DNA of 5,665 nucleotides from Pseudomonadota bacterium (lineage in GTDB: Bacteria; Pseudomonadota; Gammaproteobacteria; Xanthomonadales; Xanthomonadaceae): positions 1-5,665 of the forward strand of contig JAEXTE010000230.1 of assembly GCA_023453655.1 (NCBI GenBank), in the 5' to 3' direction. A program made the position numbers and the translations under genes. Below the pieces are notes generated by a model, which saw nothing but the letters and a program-made list of their open reading frames with translations, did no database searches and was not told the origin of the DNA. Of this stretch, positions 1-5,600 are shown piece after piece (the stretch's first letter is position 1; each line of letters opens with the position of its first letter).

Positions 1-540
1 GGCGGGCAGGGCGTCGAGCAGGCGCTCGGACTCGGCCGGGGCGCCGGTCTGCAGCAGCGCCAGCGCCAGGTCGAGCCTGAGCTCGTCCTTGTCGGGCTCG
101 GCCGCGACCGCCTCGCGCAGGCGCGCGACCTCGGCCTGCGGGACCAGCGGCGCCGCCTCGGCAGGCGCCTCGTCGGCGGGTTCGGCCGGCGCGATGCCGT
201 GGTGCTGCAGGAACTGGCGTACCTGGCCCTCGGCCAGTGCGCCCTGGAAGCCGTCGACGATCTGCCCGTCCTTGACCAGGAACACGGTCGGGATCGAGCG
301 GATCTGGAAGGCGCCGGCGATCTGCGGCTCCTTCTCGGTATCGACCTTGGCCAGCAGGAAGGCGCCGTGGAACTCGCCCGCCAGCTTCTCCAGGATCGGG
401 CCGAGCGTCTTGCAGGGCCCGCACCACTCGGCCCAGAAGTCGACCAGCACCGGCACCTCCAGCGACCTGCGCAGGACGTCCTCCTCGAAGCCGGCGGTGG
501 TGGCGTCGAAGACGTGCGGGGTGCTGTTCTGGACGGACAT
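1..540 (-). CDS. cnoX: CnoX/YbbN-like thioredoxin-TPR protein, 3' end cut by window
   Basis: Only the first 180 residues are present; the gene runs off the left edge. Residues 1 to about 110 form a thioredoxin fold with WAEWCGPC (active-site Cys40 and Cys43), the VDTEKEP strand/helix region and the cis-proline loop RSIPTVF (Pro84). A Pro/Ala/Glu-rich linker follows (about 120-134). Helical sequence then begins (EVARLREAVAAEPDKDELRL..LALLQTGAPAES), which looks like the start of TPR-type repeats. This architecture is that of cytoplasmic CnoX (YbbN) chaperedoxins, which hold unfolding proteins and protect their cysteines by mixed disulfides; the family is usually about 280-290 residues. E. coli CnoX lacks the first cysteine, whereas this protein keeps a full CGPC, so it could also act as a disulfide reductase (inference). 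The ATG at 540-538 is preceded by GAGGAG (556-551, 10-nt spacer). It is transcribed divergently from the glycosylase gene. A plain thioredoxin is unlikely given the C-terminal extension. Confidence 0.9.
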   Translation of the reverse strand, partial: MSVQNSTPHVFDATTAGFEEDVLRRSLEVPVLVDFWAEWCGPCKTLGPILEKLAGEFHGAFLLAKVDTEKEPQIAGAFQIRSIPTVFLVKDGQIVDGFQGALAEGQVRQFLQHHGIAPAEPADEAPAEAAPLVPQAEVARLREAVAAEPDKDELRLDLALALLQTGAPAESERLLDALPA

Positions 541-572
541 GGACGGCGGGCTCCTCGGCGGCGAATCCCCCA

Positions 573-610
573 CATTGTGGCAGAGCCGCGGAAAACAACC
601 GGGCACAATG
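573..610. promoter_or_regulatory. Divergent promoter/operator region with facing CATTGTG/CACAATG half-sites
   Basis: The 98-nt gap between the divergent starts at 540 and 639 contains a perfect 7-bp inverted repeat, CATTGTG (573-579) and CACAATG (604-610), separated by 24 nt. On each strand the downstream-facing copy reads CACAAT, a plausible weak -10 hexamer placed to give 20-30 nt leaders for both genes. No convincing -35 boxes at 17-nt spacing are visible. The repeat could instead be a binding site for a dimeric regulator, or chance. This is sequence observation plus inference. Confidence 0.3.
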
Positions 611-629
611 CCGCATCCTTCCCGTTGAC

Positions 630-633
630 GGAG
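630..633 (+). promoter_or_regulatory. Ribosome binding site fixing the glycosylase start
   Basis: GGAG (in ACGGAG) lies 5 nt before a GTG at 639. An in-frame GTG at 633 gives the longest reading frame but overlaps this Shine-Dalgarno sequence and could not use it, so 639 is the better start. Confidence 0.6.
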
Positions 634-638
634 TGATC

Positions 639-1841
639 GTGGGCCTCGCCATCGACCGCGCCCAGGCGCGCCGCATCGCGCTCGCCGCGCAGGGATTTGC
701 CGACCGCCGCCACGCCACGCCAACGCTGCGCACGTTCTCGCGCACGCTCGCGCGCACCGGCGTGCTGCAGATCGATTCGGTCAACGTGCTGCAGCGGGCG
801 CACTACATGCCGCTGTACAGCCGCATGGGCCCGTACGACACCGGCCTGCTGCAGCGCGCCGCCGAGCACGCGCCGCGGCGCATCGTCGAGTACTGGGCCC
901 ACGTGGCCGCGTTCATGCCGGTCGAACTGTGGCCGCTCATGCAGCACCGCATGCGCACCTATCGGGAGCGCGGCCACGAATGGTCGTCGATGCGCCACGA
1001 TCCGAAGCTGGTCGCCTCGCTGCTGGCCGAGGTGCGCGAACGCGGCCCGTCCACCGCGCGCGACCTCGACGACGGCCTGCCGCGTGCGAAGACCCGCTGG
1101 GGCTGGAACTGGTCGTCGACCAAGAAGGCGCTCGAGTACCTGTTCGCCACCGGCGAGCTCGCCGTGGCAGGGCGCAACGCCGCGTTCGAGCGCTTGTACG
1201 ACCTGCCCGAACGCGTGCTTCCCGCGGCGGTGCTGGCGCAGCCGGTGCCTGCCGACGCGGAGGCCTTCATCGGGCTGGTGCGGCGCGCGGCGATCTCACA
1301 CGGCATCGCCACCGAGGCCTGCCTGCGCGACTACTACCGCATGCACCACAGCCAGAGCCGGCCCGCAGTCGCGGCCCTGGTCGAGGCGGGCGAGCTGCTG
1401 CCGGTGCGTATCGAAGGCTGGGACCGCCCGGCGTACCTGCATCGCGATGCGCGCATCCCGCGGCGCATTGCCGCGCGCGCCCTGCTCAGTCCCTTCGATC
1501 CGGTGGTATGGGAGCGCGAGCGCACCGAGCGGCTGTTCGGGTTCCGCTACCGTATCGAAATCTACGTGCCCGAGCACCTGCGCAGCCACGGCTACTACGT
1601 GCTGCCCTTCCTGCTGGGCGACCGGCTGGTGGCGCGCGTCGACCTCAAGGCCGACCGCCGCGCAGGCGCGCTCGTGGTGCGCAGCGCGCACGTGGAGGCC
1701 GATGCGCCGGCGGAGACGGCCGGCGCACTGGCCGCGGAGCTGGGGCAGCTCGCCGGCTGGCTGGGCCTGTCCGGGCTTCGGGTCGAACGCAGGGGCGGGC
1801 TGGCGCGCGCGCTGCGCGCTGAAATCGCGGCCCATGCCTGA
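639..1841 (+). CDS. ycaQ: YcaQ/AlkX-type DNA interstrand crosslink glycosylase (HTH_42 family)
   Basis: This is a 400-residue protein of the winged-helix YcaQ/AlkZ family (HTH_42, formerly DUF1006), monofunctional DNA glycosylases that excise N-alkylated purines and unhook nitrogen-mustard-type interstrand crosslinks. The diagnostic catalytic motif is LQIDSVNVLQRAHYMPLYSR, with Gln44-Ile45-Asp46. This QxD form is typical of the YcaQ/AlkX branch, whereas Streptomyces AlkZ has QxQ. A winged-helix segment spans about residues 135-180 (GPSTARDL ... WGWNWSSTKKALEYLF). The conserved C-terminal block SPFDPVVWERERTERLFGF starts at residue 284 and is followed by YRIEIYVPEHLRSHGYYVLP and ARVDLKADR. Length matches full-length family members (about 400), and the frame is intact. 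The GTG at 639 is chosen because GGAG sits 5 nt upstream; GTG 633 would add two residues. It stands alone, divergent from cnoX, and the downstream operon has its own promoter. It acts on DNA in the cytoplasm. Confidence 0.93.
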   Translation: MGLAIDRAQARRIALAAQGFADRRHATPTLRTFSRTLARTGVLQIDSVNVLQRAHYMPLYSRMGPYDTGLLQRAAEHAPRRIVEYWAHVAAFMPVELWPLMQHRMRTYRERGHEWSSMRHDPKLVASLLAEVRERGPSTARDLDDGLPRAKTRWGWNWSSTKKALEYLFATGELAVAGRNAAFERLYDLPERVLPAAVLAQPVPADAEAFIGLVRRAAISHGIATEACLRDYYRMHHSQSRPAVAALVEAGELLPVRIEGWDRPAYLHRDARIPRRIAARALLSPFDPVVWERERTERLFGFRYRIEIYVPEHLRSHGYYVLPFLLGDRLVARVDLKADRRAGALVVRSAHVEADAPAETAGALAAELGQLAGWLGLSGLRVERRGGLARALRAEIAAHA

Positions 1842-1873
1842 GGCCGCACCGCCGCGCCACGCCAACGCGTAAA

Positions 1874-1910
1874 AAATACTTGACATCGCCCGGCGCCGAG
1901 TAAAGTATTT
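1874..1910. repeat. Perfect inverted repeat AAATACTT/AAGTATTT, candidate operator of the Xre regulator
   Basis: AAATACTT (1874-1881) and its exact reverse complement AAGTATTT (1903-1910) are separated by 21 nt, about 29 bp centre to centre. Two further pairs match outside one mismatch (1871-1872 with 1912-1913). The left arm overlaps the first two bases of the -35 box and the right arm contains the -10 region, so a protein bound to both arms would occlude the promoter. A second, nested pair is ACTTGA (1878-1883) with TCAAGT (1917-1922). The AT-rich arms stand out from about 70% G+C surroundings. The regulator encoded at 3213-3431 in the same operon is the obvious candidate ligand; that link is inference. 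Confidence 0.55.
1880..1908 (+). promoter_or_regulatory. Sigma-70-type promoter of the membrane-protein/Xre operon
   Basis: A consensus -35 TTGACA lies at 1880-1885. With a 17-nt spacer the -10 is AAGTAT (1903-1908), within the AT-rich run TAAAGTATTTATTA. TAAAGT (1901-1906, 15-nt spacer) is an alternative. The expected start point is near 1915, giving a leader of about 25 nt to the GTG at 1940. This is the only consensus-like -35 in the window and it marks 1940 as the start of a new transcription unit, separate from the glycosylase gene. Confidence 0.65.
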
Positions 1911-1939
1911 ATTACATCAAGTCCGCTGGAGATGACATC

Positions 1940-2575
1940 GTGCAGACACGGCCATGGCAGGTGATGGGACTGGCCGCGATCGCGCTGCCGGCGCTGTGGC
2001 TGCTGCTGGCCGGCCCGGCCCGCGTGCTGGGCCTGGACAGCGGGCACGCCGGGATGGTCCTGCTGGTGGGCGCGGCCTGGACCAGCCTGCTGGCGCTGTC
2101 GCGGCTGCCGCGTGGCGAGGGCGAACGCGCGATCGCGCCGGGCGAATGGAAGGCCTGGATCGGGACCGGGTTCATGCTGGTGGCGGTGCTGTTTCTTGCC
2201 ACCCGCGCCGAGCTGTTCCTCGGACCGTCGGTCGACCGATATACCGCGCAGGGCGTGGCGCGCAGCCTGGTGATGCTGCTGATCGCCTGGGCGGTGCTGT
2301 CGCGGGTGGTGGCTGCCCGCTGGAAGGGCACGGTCGAGGAAGACGAGCGCGACCGCGCGGTCGCCCGGCGGGCGTCGAGCCACGGCCGGACCGCCCTGGT
2401 GGCGACGGTGATTGCGCTGGCGGTCCTGCTGGGCTTCACGCCTGTCGAGCGCCTGGCCTGGGCCTCGCACCTGGGCATCGCCAACGTGCTGGTGTTCGCG
2501 CTGATGCTGGGCTGGCTGGTCGAATACGCGGCGACCGCACTGATCTACCTGGCCGACCGGAGGAGGAGCGTATGA
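1940..2575 (+). CDS. Six-helix integral membrane protein with cytoplasmic DERD motif (DUF2178-like), first paralogue
   Basis: This is a 211-residue protein of unknown function. Hydrophobic segments at about 8-24, 36-54, 73-93, 106-125, 151-167 and 176-204 suggest six inner-membrane helices. Between helices 4 and 5 lies a charged stretch, EEDERDRAVARRASSHG (133-149), which resembles the D-E-R-x motif of small membrane proteins such as DUF2178; family membership is inferred from this motif and topology only. The next gene product has the same topology, the same EDERD motif at the same place and a similar end (ATALIYLADRR here, ARTAWLYWRDRQ there), so the two look like tandem paralogues. The GTG start is supported by GGAGA (1928-1932, 7-nt spacer); an in-frame ATG at 1964 would remove part of helix 1. 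It is the first gene of a four-gene overlapping operon and its stop overlaps the next start in ATGA (2572-2575). No enzymatic motif is visible. Confidence 0.8.
   Translation: MQTRPWQVMGLAAIALPALWLLLAGPARVLGLDSGHAGMVLLVGAAWTSLLALSRLPRGEGERAIAPGEWKAWIGTGFMLVAVLFLATRAELFLGPSVDRYTAQGVARSLVMLLIAWAVLSRVVAARWKGTVEEDERDRAVARRASSHGRTALVATVIALAVLLGFTPVERLAWASHLGIANVLVFALMLGWLVEYAATALIYLADRRRSV
2561..2566 (+). promoter_or_regulatory. Strong ribosome binding site AGGAGG for the second paralogue
   Basis: AGGAGG, 5 nt before the ATG at 2572, lies inside the end of the previous gene. It is the best Shine-Dalgarno match in the operon, so the second gene may be translated at least as well as the first, in addition to coupling through the ATGA overlap. 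Confidence 0.7.
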
Positions 2576-3216
2576 ACGGCGCTGTCGGACCACGCGCCAC
2601 GACGCGCAACCGCTGGACCCTGGCCAGCCTCGTGGCGGTTGCCGCGCTCGGCGTCGCACTGGTGGCCGTCGGCCTGCGCGACGCGGCCTGGCACCTGCTG
2701 TCCGGCGGCGCGATGTTCGGACTGATTGCGCTGGCCGGCGTGCTGCAGCACCTCGCCGAACGCCCCGGCCGAGACGGCGAGACGCAGTCGCCGGGCGAGA
2801 GGGCGAGCTGGCAGCAGCTTGGCGCCGGCCTCGTCGCGATCCTGATGCTTGTCGGCCTGTCGCTGGGCCAGGCCCAGGGCGTGTTCTCGGGCTATCTGTT
2901 CTTCGCCGCGTGGGTGCTGGTGATCCTGGGCTGGCCGCTGATGCGGCGGCGCTCCATCGAGGCCGCGCTGCGCCATCGAGACGTGCCCGAGGACGAACGC
3001 GACCTCGCGCTGCGCGCGCAGGCAGATCGTCTGTCCAGGCGCCTGCTGGAACTGGGGCTGGTCGTGATCGCCATCGCCTGGATGCTTGCGCCGGAACTGG
3101 TCCGCGCGCCGCCCGAACCGCTGCGCGCGGCATCGCTCCTGCTGCTGCCGATCCTGGTGGCGAACGTGGCCGGCGAGGCGCGCACGGCCTGGCTGTACTG
3201 GCGCGACCGGCAATGA
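2572..3216 (+). CDS. Six-helix integral membrane protein with cytoplasmic DERD motif (DUF2178-like), second paralogue
   Basis: This is a 214-residue protein of unknown function. Predicted helices lie at about 16-34, 42-60, 81-98, 105-124, 158-174 and 184-208. A charged linker (about 62-80) follows helix 2. The motif PEDERDLALRAQADRLSRR (139-157) sits between helices 4 and 5, exactly where the preceding gene product has EEDERD. The closing segment VAGEARTAWLYWRDRQ aligns by eye with the other protein's C-terminus, so duplication and divergence is likely, and the pair could form a heteromeric membrane complex (inference). The start is the ATG within ATGA after AGGAGG; the stop overlaps the regulator's ATG in another ATGA (3213-3216), so all three genes are probably translationally coupled. 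The DUF2178-like assignment is tentative; no catalytic or transport signature was found. Confidence 0.8.
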   Translation: MNGAVGPRATTRNRWTLASLVAVAALGVALVAVGLRDAAWHLLSGGAMFGLIALAGVLQHLAERPGRDGETQSPGERASWQQLGAGLVAILMLVGLSLGQAQGVFSGYLFFAAWVLVILGWPLMRRRSIEAALRHRDVPEDERDLALRAQADRLSRRLLELGLVVIAIAWMLAPELVRAPPEPLRAASLLLLPILVANVAGEARTAWLYWRDRQ

Positions 3217-3431
3217 CCGGAACGCCCATCGCCAACGTGATCCGGCGACTGCGCTTCGAGCACGGCGAGATGACCCAGCAGGCGCTGGCCGACGCCTGCA
3301 GGGTTACGCGCCAGACCATCCTCGCGCTCGAGGCCGGGCGCTACGCGCCTTCGCTGGAGCTGGCGTTCCGCATCGCGCGCGCGTTCGGGGTGGGCGTGGA
3401 GGACGTGTTCCACTGGGAGGAGGGACGGTGA
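3213..3431 (+). CDS. Small Xre/YozG-type helix-turn-helix transcriptional regulator
   Basis: This 72-residue protein is almost entirely one HTH_3 (Cro/C1) domain. The N-terminus IANVIRRLRFEHGEMTQQAL leads into the helix-turn-helix (MTQQALADACRVTRQTILALE, about 20-40), and the recognition helix carries the family signature VTRQTI. It is followed by EAGRYAPSLELAFRIARAFGVGVEDVFHWEE, the usual YozG-like end. There is no ligand or oligomerisation domain. Family members commonly act as dimeric autorepressors next to membrane-protein genes. Its ATG overlaps the upstream stop (ATGA 3213-3216) and has no good Shine-Dalgarno sequence of its own, so its synthesis probably depends on translation of the upstream membrane protein. 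Its likely target is the inverted repeat at 1874-1910 in the operon promoter (inference). The stop TGA shares its last base with the next ATG. Confidence 0.92.
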   Translation: MTGTPIANVIRRLRFEHGEMTQQALADACRVTRQTILALEAGRYAPSLELAFRIARAFGVGVEDVFHWEEGR

Positions 3432-3997
3432 TGGCAGAGCGTCGAGTCGTCGCCATTGCCGCAGCGATCGCGTTCTGCGCGGCCGCCGCCTTCGGCCTCG
3501 CCCTGCCGGGCTATTCGCAGCTCGCGCATCCGCTCGCACTGCCGGGAGCGCAGGGCATGCCGCGCGCGCTGGCGTTCAACCTGCTGGTGTTCGTGATGCC
3601 CGGCGTCCTGCTGGCCGCGGTGGCCTGGCGCCTGCGCGGGCGCCTGCCCGGCGGCAGCGGCATGGACGCCCGGCTGGGCAGCACGCTGCTGCTGCTGGCC
3701 GCGCTGGCCTTCGCCGCCCAGGGGCTGCTGCCGCTGGACCCGGAGGAGCCCGACGCGGGCGCCAGCCGCCTGCACGCCGTGGCGTGGACGCTGTGGTGGA
3801 TCGCGTTCCTGGCCGGCGCCGGGCTGCTGGCCGCGGCCATGCCTGCATTGCGACCCGCAACCGGGATCGCCTGGCTGCTGGTGCTCGGGCTGGGCGTACT
3901 GGTGCCGGCGCTGCTCGGCGCCGGCATCAGCCAGCGGCTCGCGTTCGCCGCCTGGTTCGCGTGGACGTGGTGGGCAACGGGCGTCGTGCGCCGCTGA
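3431..3997 (+). CDS. DUF998-like six-helix integral membrane protein
   Basis: This is a 188-residue membrane protein. Helices are expected at about 6-24, 46-67, 81-99, 116-137, 143-163 and 168-185. The features LPGYSQLAHPLALPGA after helix 1, GLLPLDPEEPDAGASRLHAVAW between helices 3 and 4 (a His in an extracytoplasmic-type loop before helix 4) and six-helix topology resemble DUF998, a family of uncharacterised membrane proteins of about 200 residues; this match is from memory of the pattern and is moderate. ATG 3431 is preferred over the in-frame GTG 3428 because it overlaps the regulator stop in TGATG (3429-3433) and has a purine-rich GGAGGAGGGA stretch just upstream (3415-3424). It is the last gene of the operon, facing the convergent SemiSWEET gene 47 nt away. 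No clear terminator hairpin with a T-run follows. Function is unknown; the context suggests a role with the two DERD-motif membrane proteins. Confidence 0.75.
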   Translation: MAERRVVAIAAAIAFCAAAAFGLALPGYSQLAHPLALPGAQGMPRALAFNLLVFVMPGVLLAAVAWRLRGRLPGGSGMDARLGSTLLLLAALAFAAQGLLPLDPEEPDAGASRLHAVAWTLWWIAFLAGAGLLAAAMPALRPATGIAWLLVLGLGVLVPALLGAGISQRLAFAAWFAWTWWATGVVRR

Positions 3998-4016
3998 GGC
4001 CCCGCGCCGCCCGGCC

Positions 4017-4074
4017 CAGCCGTGCCGGAGCTTGAGGTCGCGGATCAGCCGTGCCGGAGCTTGAGCGCCAGGAT
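4017..4074. repeat. 29-bp tandem duplication at the end of the SemiSWEET gene
   Basis: Two adjacent 29-bp units lie at 4017-4045 and 4046-4074. The first 20 bases, CAGCCGTGCCGGAGCTTGAG, are identical in both, as are the last four (GGAT). The 5 bases between differ (GTCGC versus CGCCA), so 25 of 29 match. A further CAGC follows at 4075. The second unit encodes the last residues of SemiSWEET (LKLRHG, minus strand). The first unit repeats that coding potential (LIRDLKLRHG) beyond the stop codon, in another frame. The SemiSWEET stop TGA (4047-4045) spans the junction between the units. Confidence 0.85.
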
Positions 4075-4296
4075 CAGCGCCGCCAGCACGAAGGTGACCG
4101 CGTTGGCCAGGATCATCGGCCACGACCCCAGCGCCAGGCCGTAGCCGAACCAGCAGCCGACGCCGACGATGAAGACCACGTACATCCCCAGCGAGATGCC
4201 GCTGGTGTCGCGGCTGCGGATGGTCTTCGCCGCCTGCGGGACGAACGCGAGCGTGGTGAGCGTGGCGGCGAGGTAGCCCAGCCATTCCAGGTCCAT
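4045..4296 (-). CDS. SemiSWEET family sugar transporter (PQ-loop/MtN3 three-helix protein)
   Basis: This 83-residue protein matches bacterial SemiSWEETs in length (about 85-95) and pattern. Helix 1 is LGYLAATLTTLAFVPQAAKTI with the PQ motif at Pro20-Gln21. It is followed by the loop RSRDTSGISLGMY, helix 2 (about 38-55, MYVVFIVGVGCWFGYGLALG) and helix 3 (about 59-79, WPMILANAVTFVLAALILAL). Trp49 and Asn65 fall where the substrate-pocket Trp and Asn of characterised SemiSWEETs lie. Such proteins dimerise in the inner membrane and move sugars down a gradient by rocking motions. The start ATG (4296-4294) overlaps the stop of the amidohydrolase gene as TGATG and follows GGAGG with a 4-nt spacer, so the two are co-translated. 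The 3' end lies in a 29-bp tandem duplication whose junction supplies the stop codon. The actual substrate cannot be read from sequence. Confidence 0.9.
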   Translation of the reverse strand: MDLEWLGYLAATLTTLAFVPQAAKTIRSRDTSGISLGMYVVFIVGVGCWFGYGLALGSWPMILANAVTFVLAALILALKLRHG

Positions 4297-5600
4297 CAGG
4301 CCTCCGGCCGGCGATGGATGCGGCCGTCCTTCATCACGAAGTCCACGCCCAGCACCGCCTCGATGTCGGCCACCGGGTCGCCGGGCAGGGCGATGATGTC
4401 GGCCCGCTTGCCGGCCTCGATCACGCCCTGGTCGTCCACGCCCAGTACCTGCGCCGCGTGCAGGGTCGCTGCCTGCAGCGCGTAGCCCGCCGGGATGCCG
4501 GCTTCGACCATGTAGATGAACTCGCGCGCGTTGTCGCCGTGCGGTCCCACGCCCTGGTCGGTGCCGAAGGCGATCTTCACCCCGGCGCGGTAGGCGCGGC
4601 CGGCCGTCGCCTGGATCTGCGAGCCGATCGCGATCGCCTTGGGACGCACGATCTCCGGGAAGTAGCCCGGCTCCCTGGCCTTGTCGGCGACGAAGCGGCC
4701 GGCGTAGATGGTCGGCACGTACCAAGTGCCGTGCTGCTTCATCAGCCGCATCACCTCGTCGCTCATGTGGGTGCCGTGCTCGATGCTGGTGACGCCGGCG
4801 ACCACCGCGCGCTTCATGCCCTCGGTGCCGTGCGCATGCGCGGCCACGGTGTAGCCGTAATCCTTCGCGGTCTCGACCACCGCCTGGATCTCGTCGACGC
4901 GGAACTGCGGCGCGTCGCCCGACTTCGCATAGGACAGCACGCCGCCGGTGGCGGTGATCTTGATCACGTCGCTGCCGTCCTTGTAGCGCTGGCGCACGGC
5001 CTGGCGCGCTTCCTCGACGGAATTGATCACGCCCTCGGTCGGACCCGGCGGGCCGACCAGGTGCGAGAGCATCGAGTTGTAGCCATTGGTGGGATCGGCA
5101 TGGCCTCCGGTGGTGGCGATCGACTTGCCGGCGGCGAAGATGCGCGGGCCCTCGACCAGGCCCTGGTTGATCGCATCGCGCAGGTGCGGGCTGACCTCCC
5201 CGCCGAGGTCGCGCACCGTGGTGAACCCGGCGCGCAGGGTCTTGCCGGCGTAGCCGACGGCGCGGAAGGCGTAGTCGACCGGATCCAGGCGAAAGCCCTC
5301 GGAATAGCTCTGCGGACTGGACTCGCCGTCCAGGTGCACGTGCAGGTCGGTCCAGCCCGGCAGGCAGGTGCGGCCGGCCAGCATCACCGACTCCGCGCCC
5401 TCGGCCAGCTTGGCGCGGCCCGGCAGCACCGACTGGATGCGGCCGTCCTCGACCACGATGGTGTGCTCGCCCAGCACGCGGCCGCTGCGCGCGTCGAACA
5501 GCCGATCGCAATGCAGCGCCACCGGTCCGGCGGCGGCCAGCTGCGGCGAGAGGCCCGCGGCGAGGGCGAGGAGGGGGAGCAGGCGGAGGGCGTCGGGCAT
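4296..5600 (-). CDS. Secreted metal-dependent amidohydrolase (Xaa-Pro dipeptidase-like, COG1228 type)
   Basis: This 434-residue protein has a probable signal peptide (hydrophobic 7-24, likely cleavage near AAA-GP at 24/25; only one Arg in the n-region), so a periplasmic or exported location is inferred. The mature part is a complete amidohydrolase-superfamily TIM barrel with a flanking beta-sandwich ([12 protein letters not shown] near the N-terminus; [18 protein letters not shown] and [10 protein letters not shown] near the C-terminus). Binuclear metal-site residues are visible: His87 and His89 (DLHVHLDG), probable carboxylated Lys214 ([10 protein letters not shown]), His255/His257 (AAHAHG), His275 (SIEHGTHM) and Asp348 (FGTDQG). 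Relatives include bacterial Xaa-Pro and Xaa-Arg/Lys dipeptidases and other amidohydrolases related to imidazolonepropionase, so a dipeptide or N-acyl substrate is likely but not fixed. It is upstream of, and overlaps, the SemiSWEET gene. The ATG at 5600 has no strong Shine-Dalgarno sequence, and no earlier in-frame ATG was seen in the 65 nt available; no convincing promoter is visible there. Confidence 0.9.
   Translation of the reverse strand: MPDALRLLPLLALAAGLSPQLAAAGPVALHCDRLFDARSGRVLGEHTIVVEDGRIQSVLPGRAKLAEGAESVMLAGRTCLPGWTDLHVHLDGESSPQSYSEGFRLDPVDYAFRAVGYAGKTLRAGFTTVRDLGGEVSPHLRDAINQGLVEGPRIFAAGKSIATTGGHADPTNGYNSMLSHLVGPPGPTEGVINSVEEARQAVRQRYKDGSDVIKITATGGVLSYAKSGDAPQFRVDEIQAVVETAKDYGYTVAAHAHGTEGMKRAVVAGVTSIEHGTHMSDEVMRLMKQHGTWYVPTIYAGRFVADKAREPGYFPEIVRPKAIAIGSQIQATAGRAYRAGVKIAFGTDQGVGPHGDNAREFIYMVEAGIPAGYALQAATLHAAQVLGVDDQGVIEAGKRADIIALPGDPVADIEAVLGVDFVMKDGRIHRRPEA

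Noticed and set aside
1853..1876. Possible terminator after the glycosylase gene (CGCG pair followed by AAAAAA)
   Set aside because: The stem is only four bases and the run is A rather than T on the coding strand. On the minus strand the T-run would precede the hairpin, so it fits no intrinsic terminator.
1881..1940. Direct repeat TGACATCG at 1881-1888 and 1933-1940
   Set aside because: One copy is part of the -35 box and the other overlaps the start codon. Without conservation data an 8-mer pair is not convincing as a regulatory element.
1595..3319. A 574-codon open frame on the minus strand spanning the glycosylase end and the membrane operon
   Set aside because: It is Arg/Ala/Pro-rich low-complexity translation with no domain, lies antisense to well-supported genes and crosses a clear promoter region. 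It is a GC-driven shadow frame.
3998..4044. Bidirectional terminator between the convergent operon and SemiSWEET gene
   Set aside because: The 47-nt gap is GC-rich but has no stable hairpin with a T-run on either strand. Only the duplicated 29-bp unit is visible.
3341..4285. A 314-codon minus-strand frame that includes LKLRHG, as does the SemiSWEET gene
   Set aside because: The shared peptide is explained by the 29-bp tandem duplication read in another frame. The rest is antisense shadow of the DUF998-like gene.
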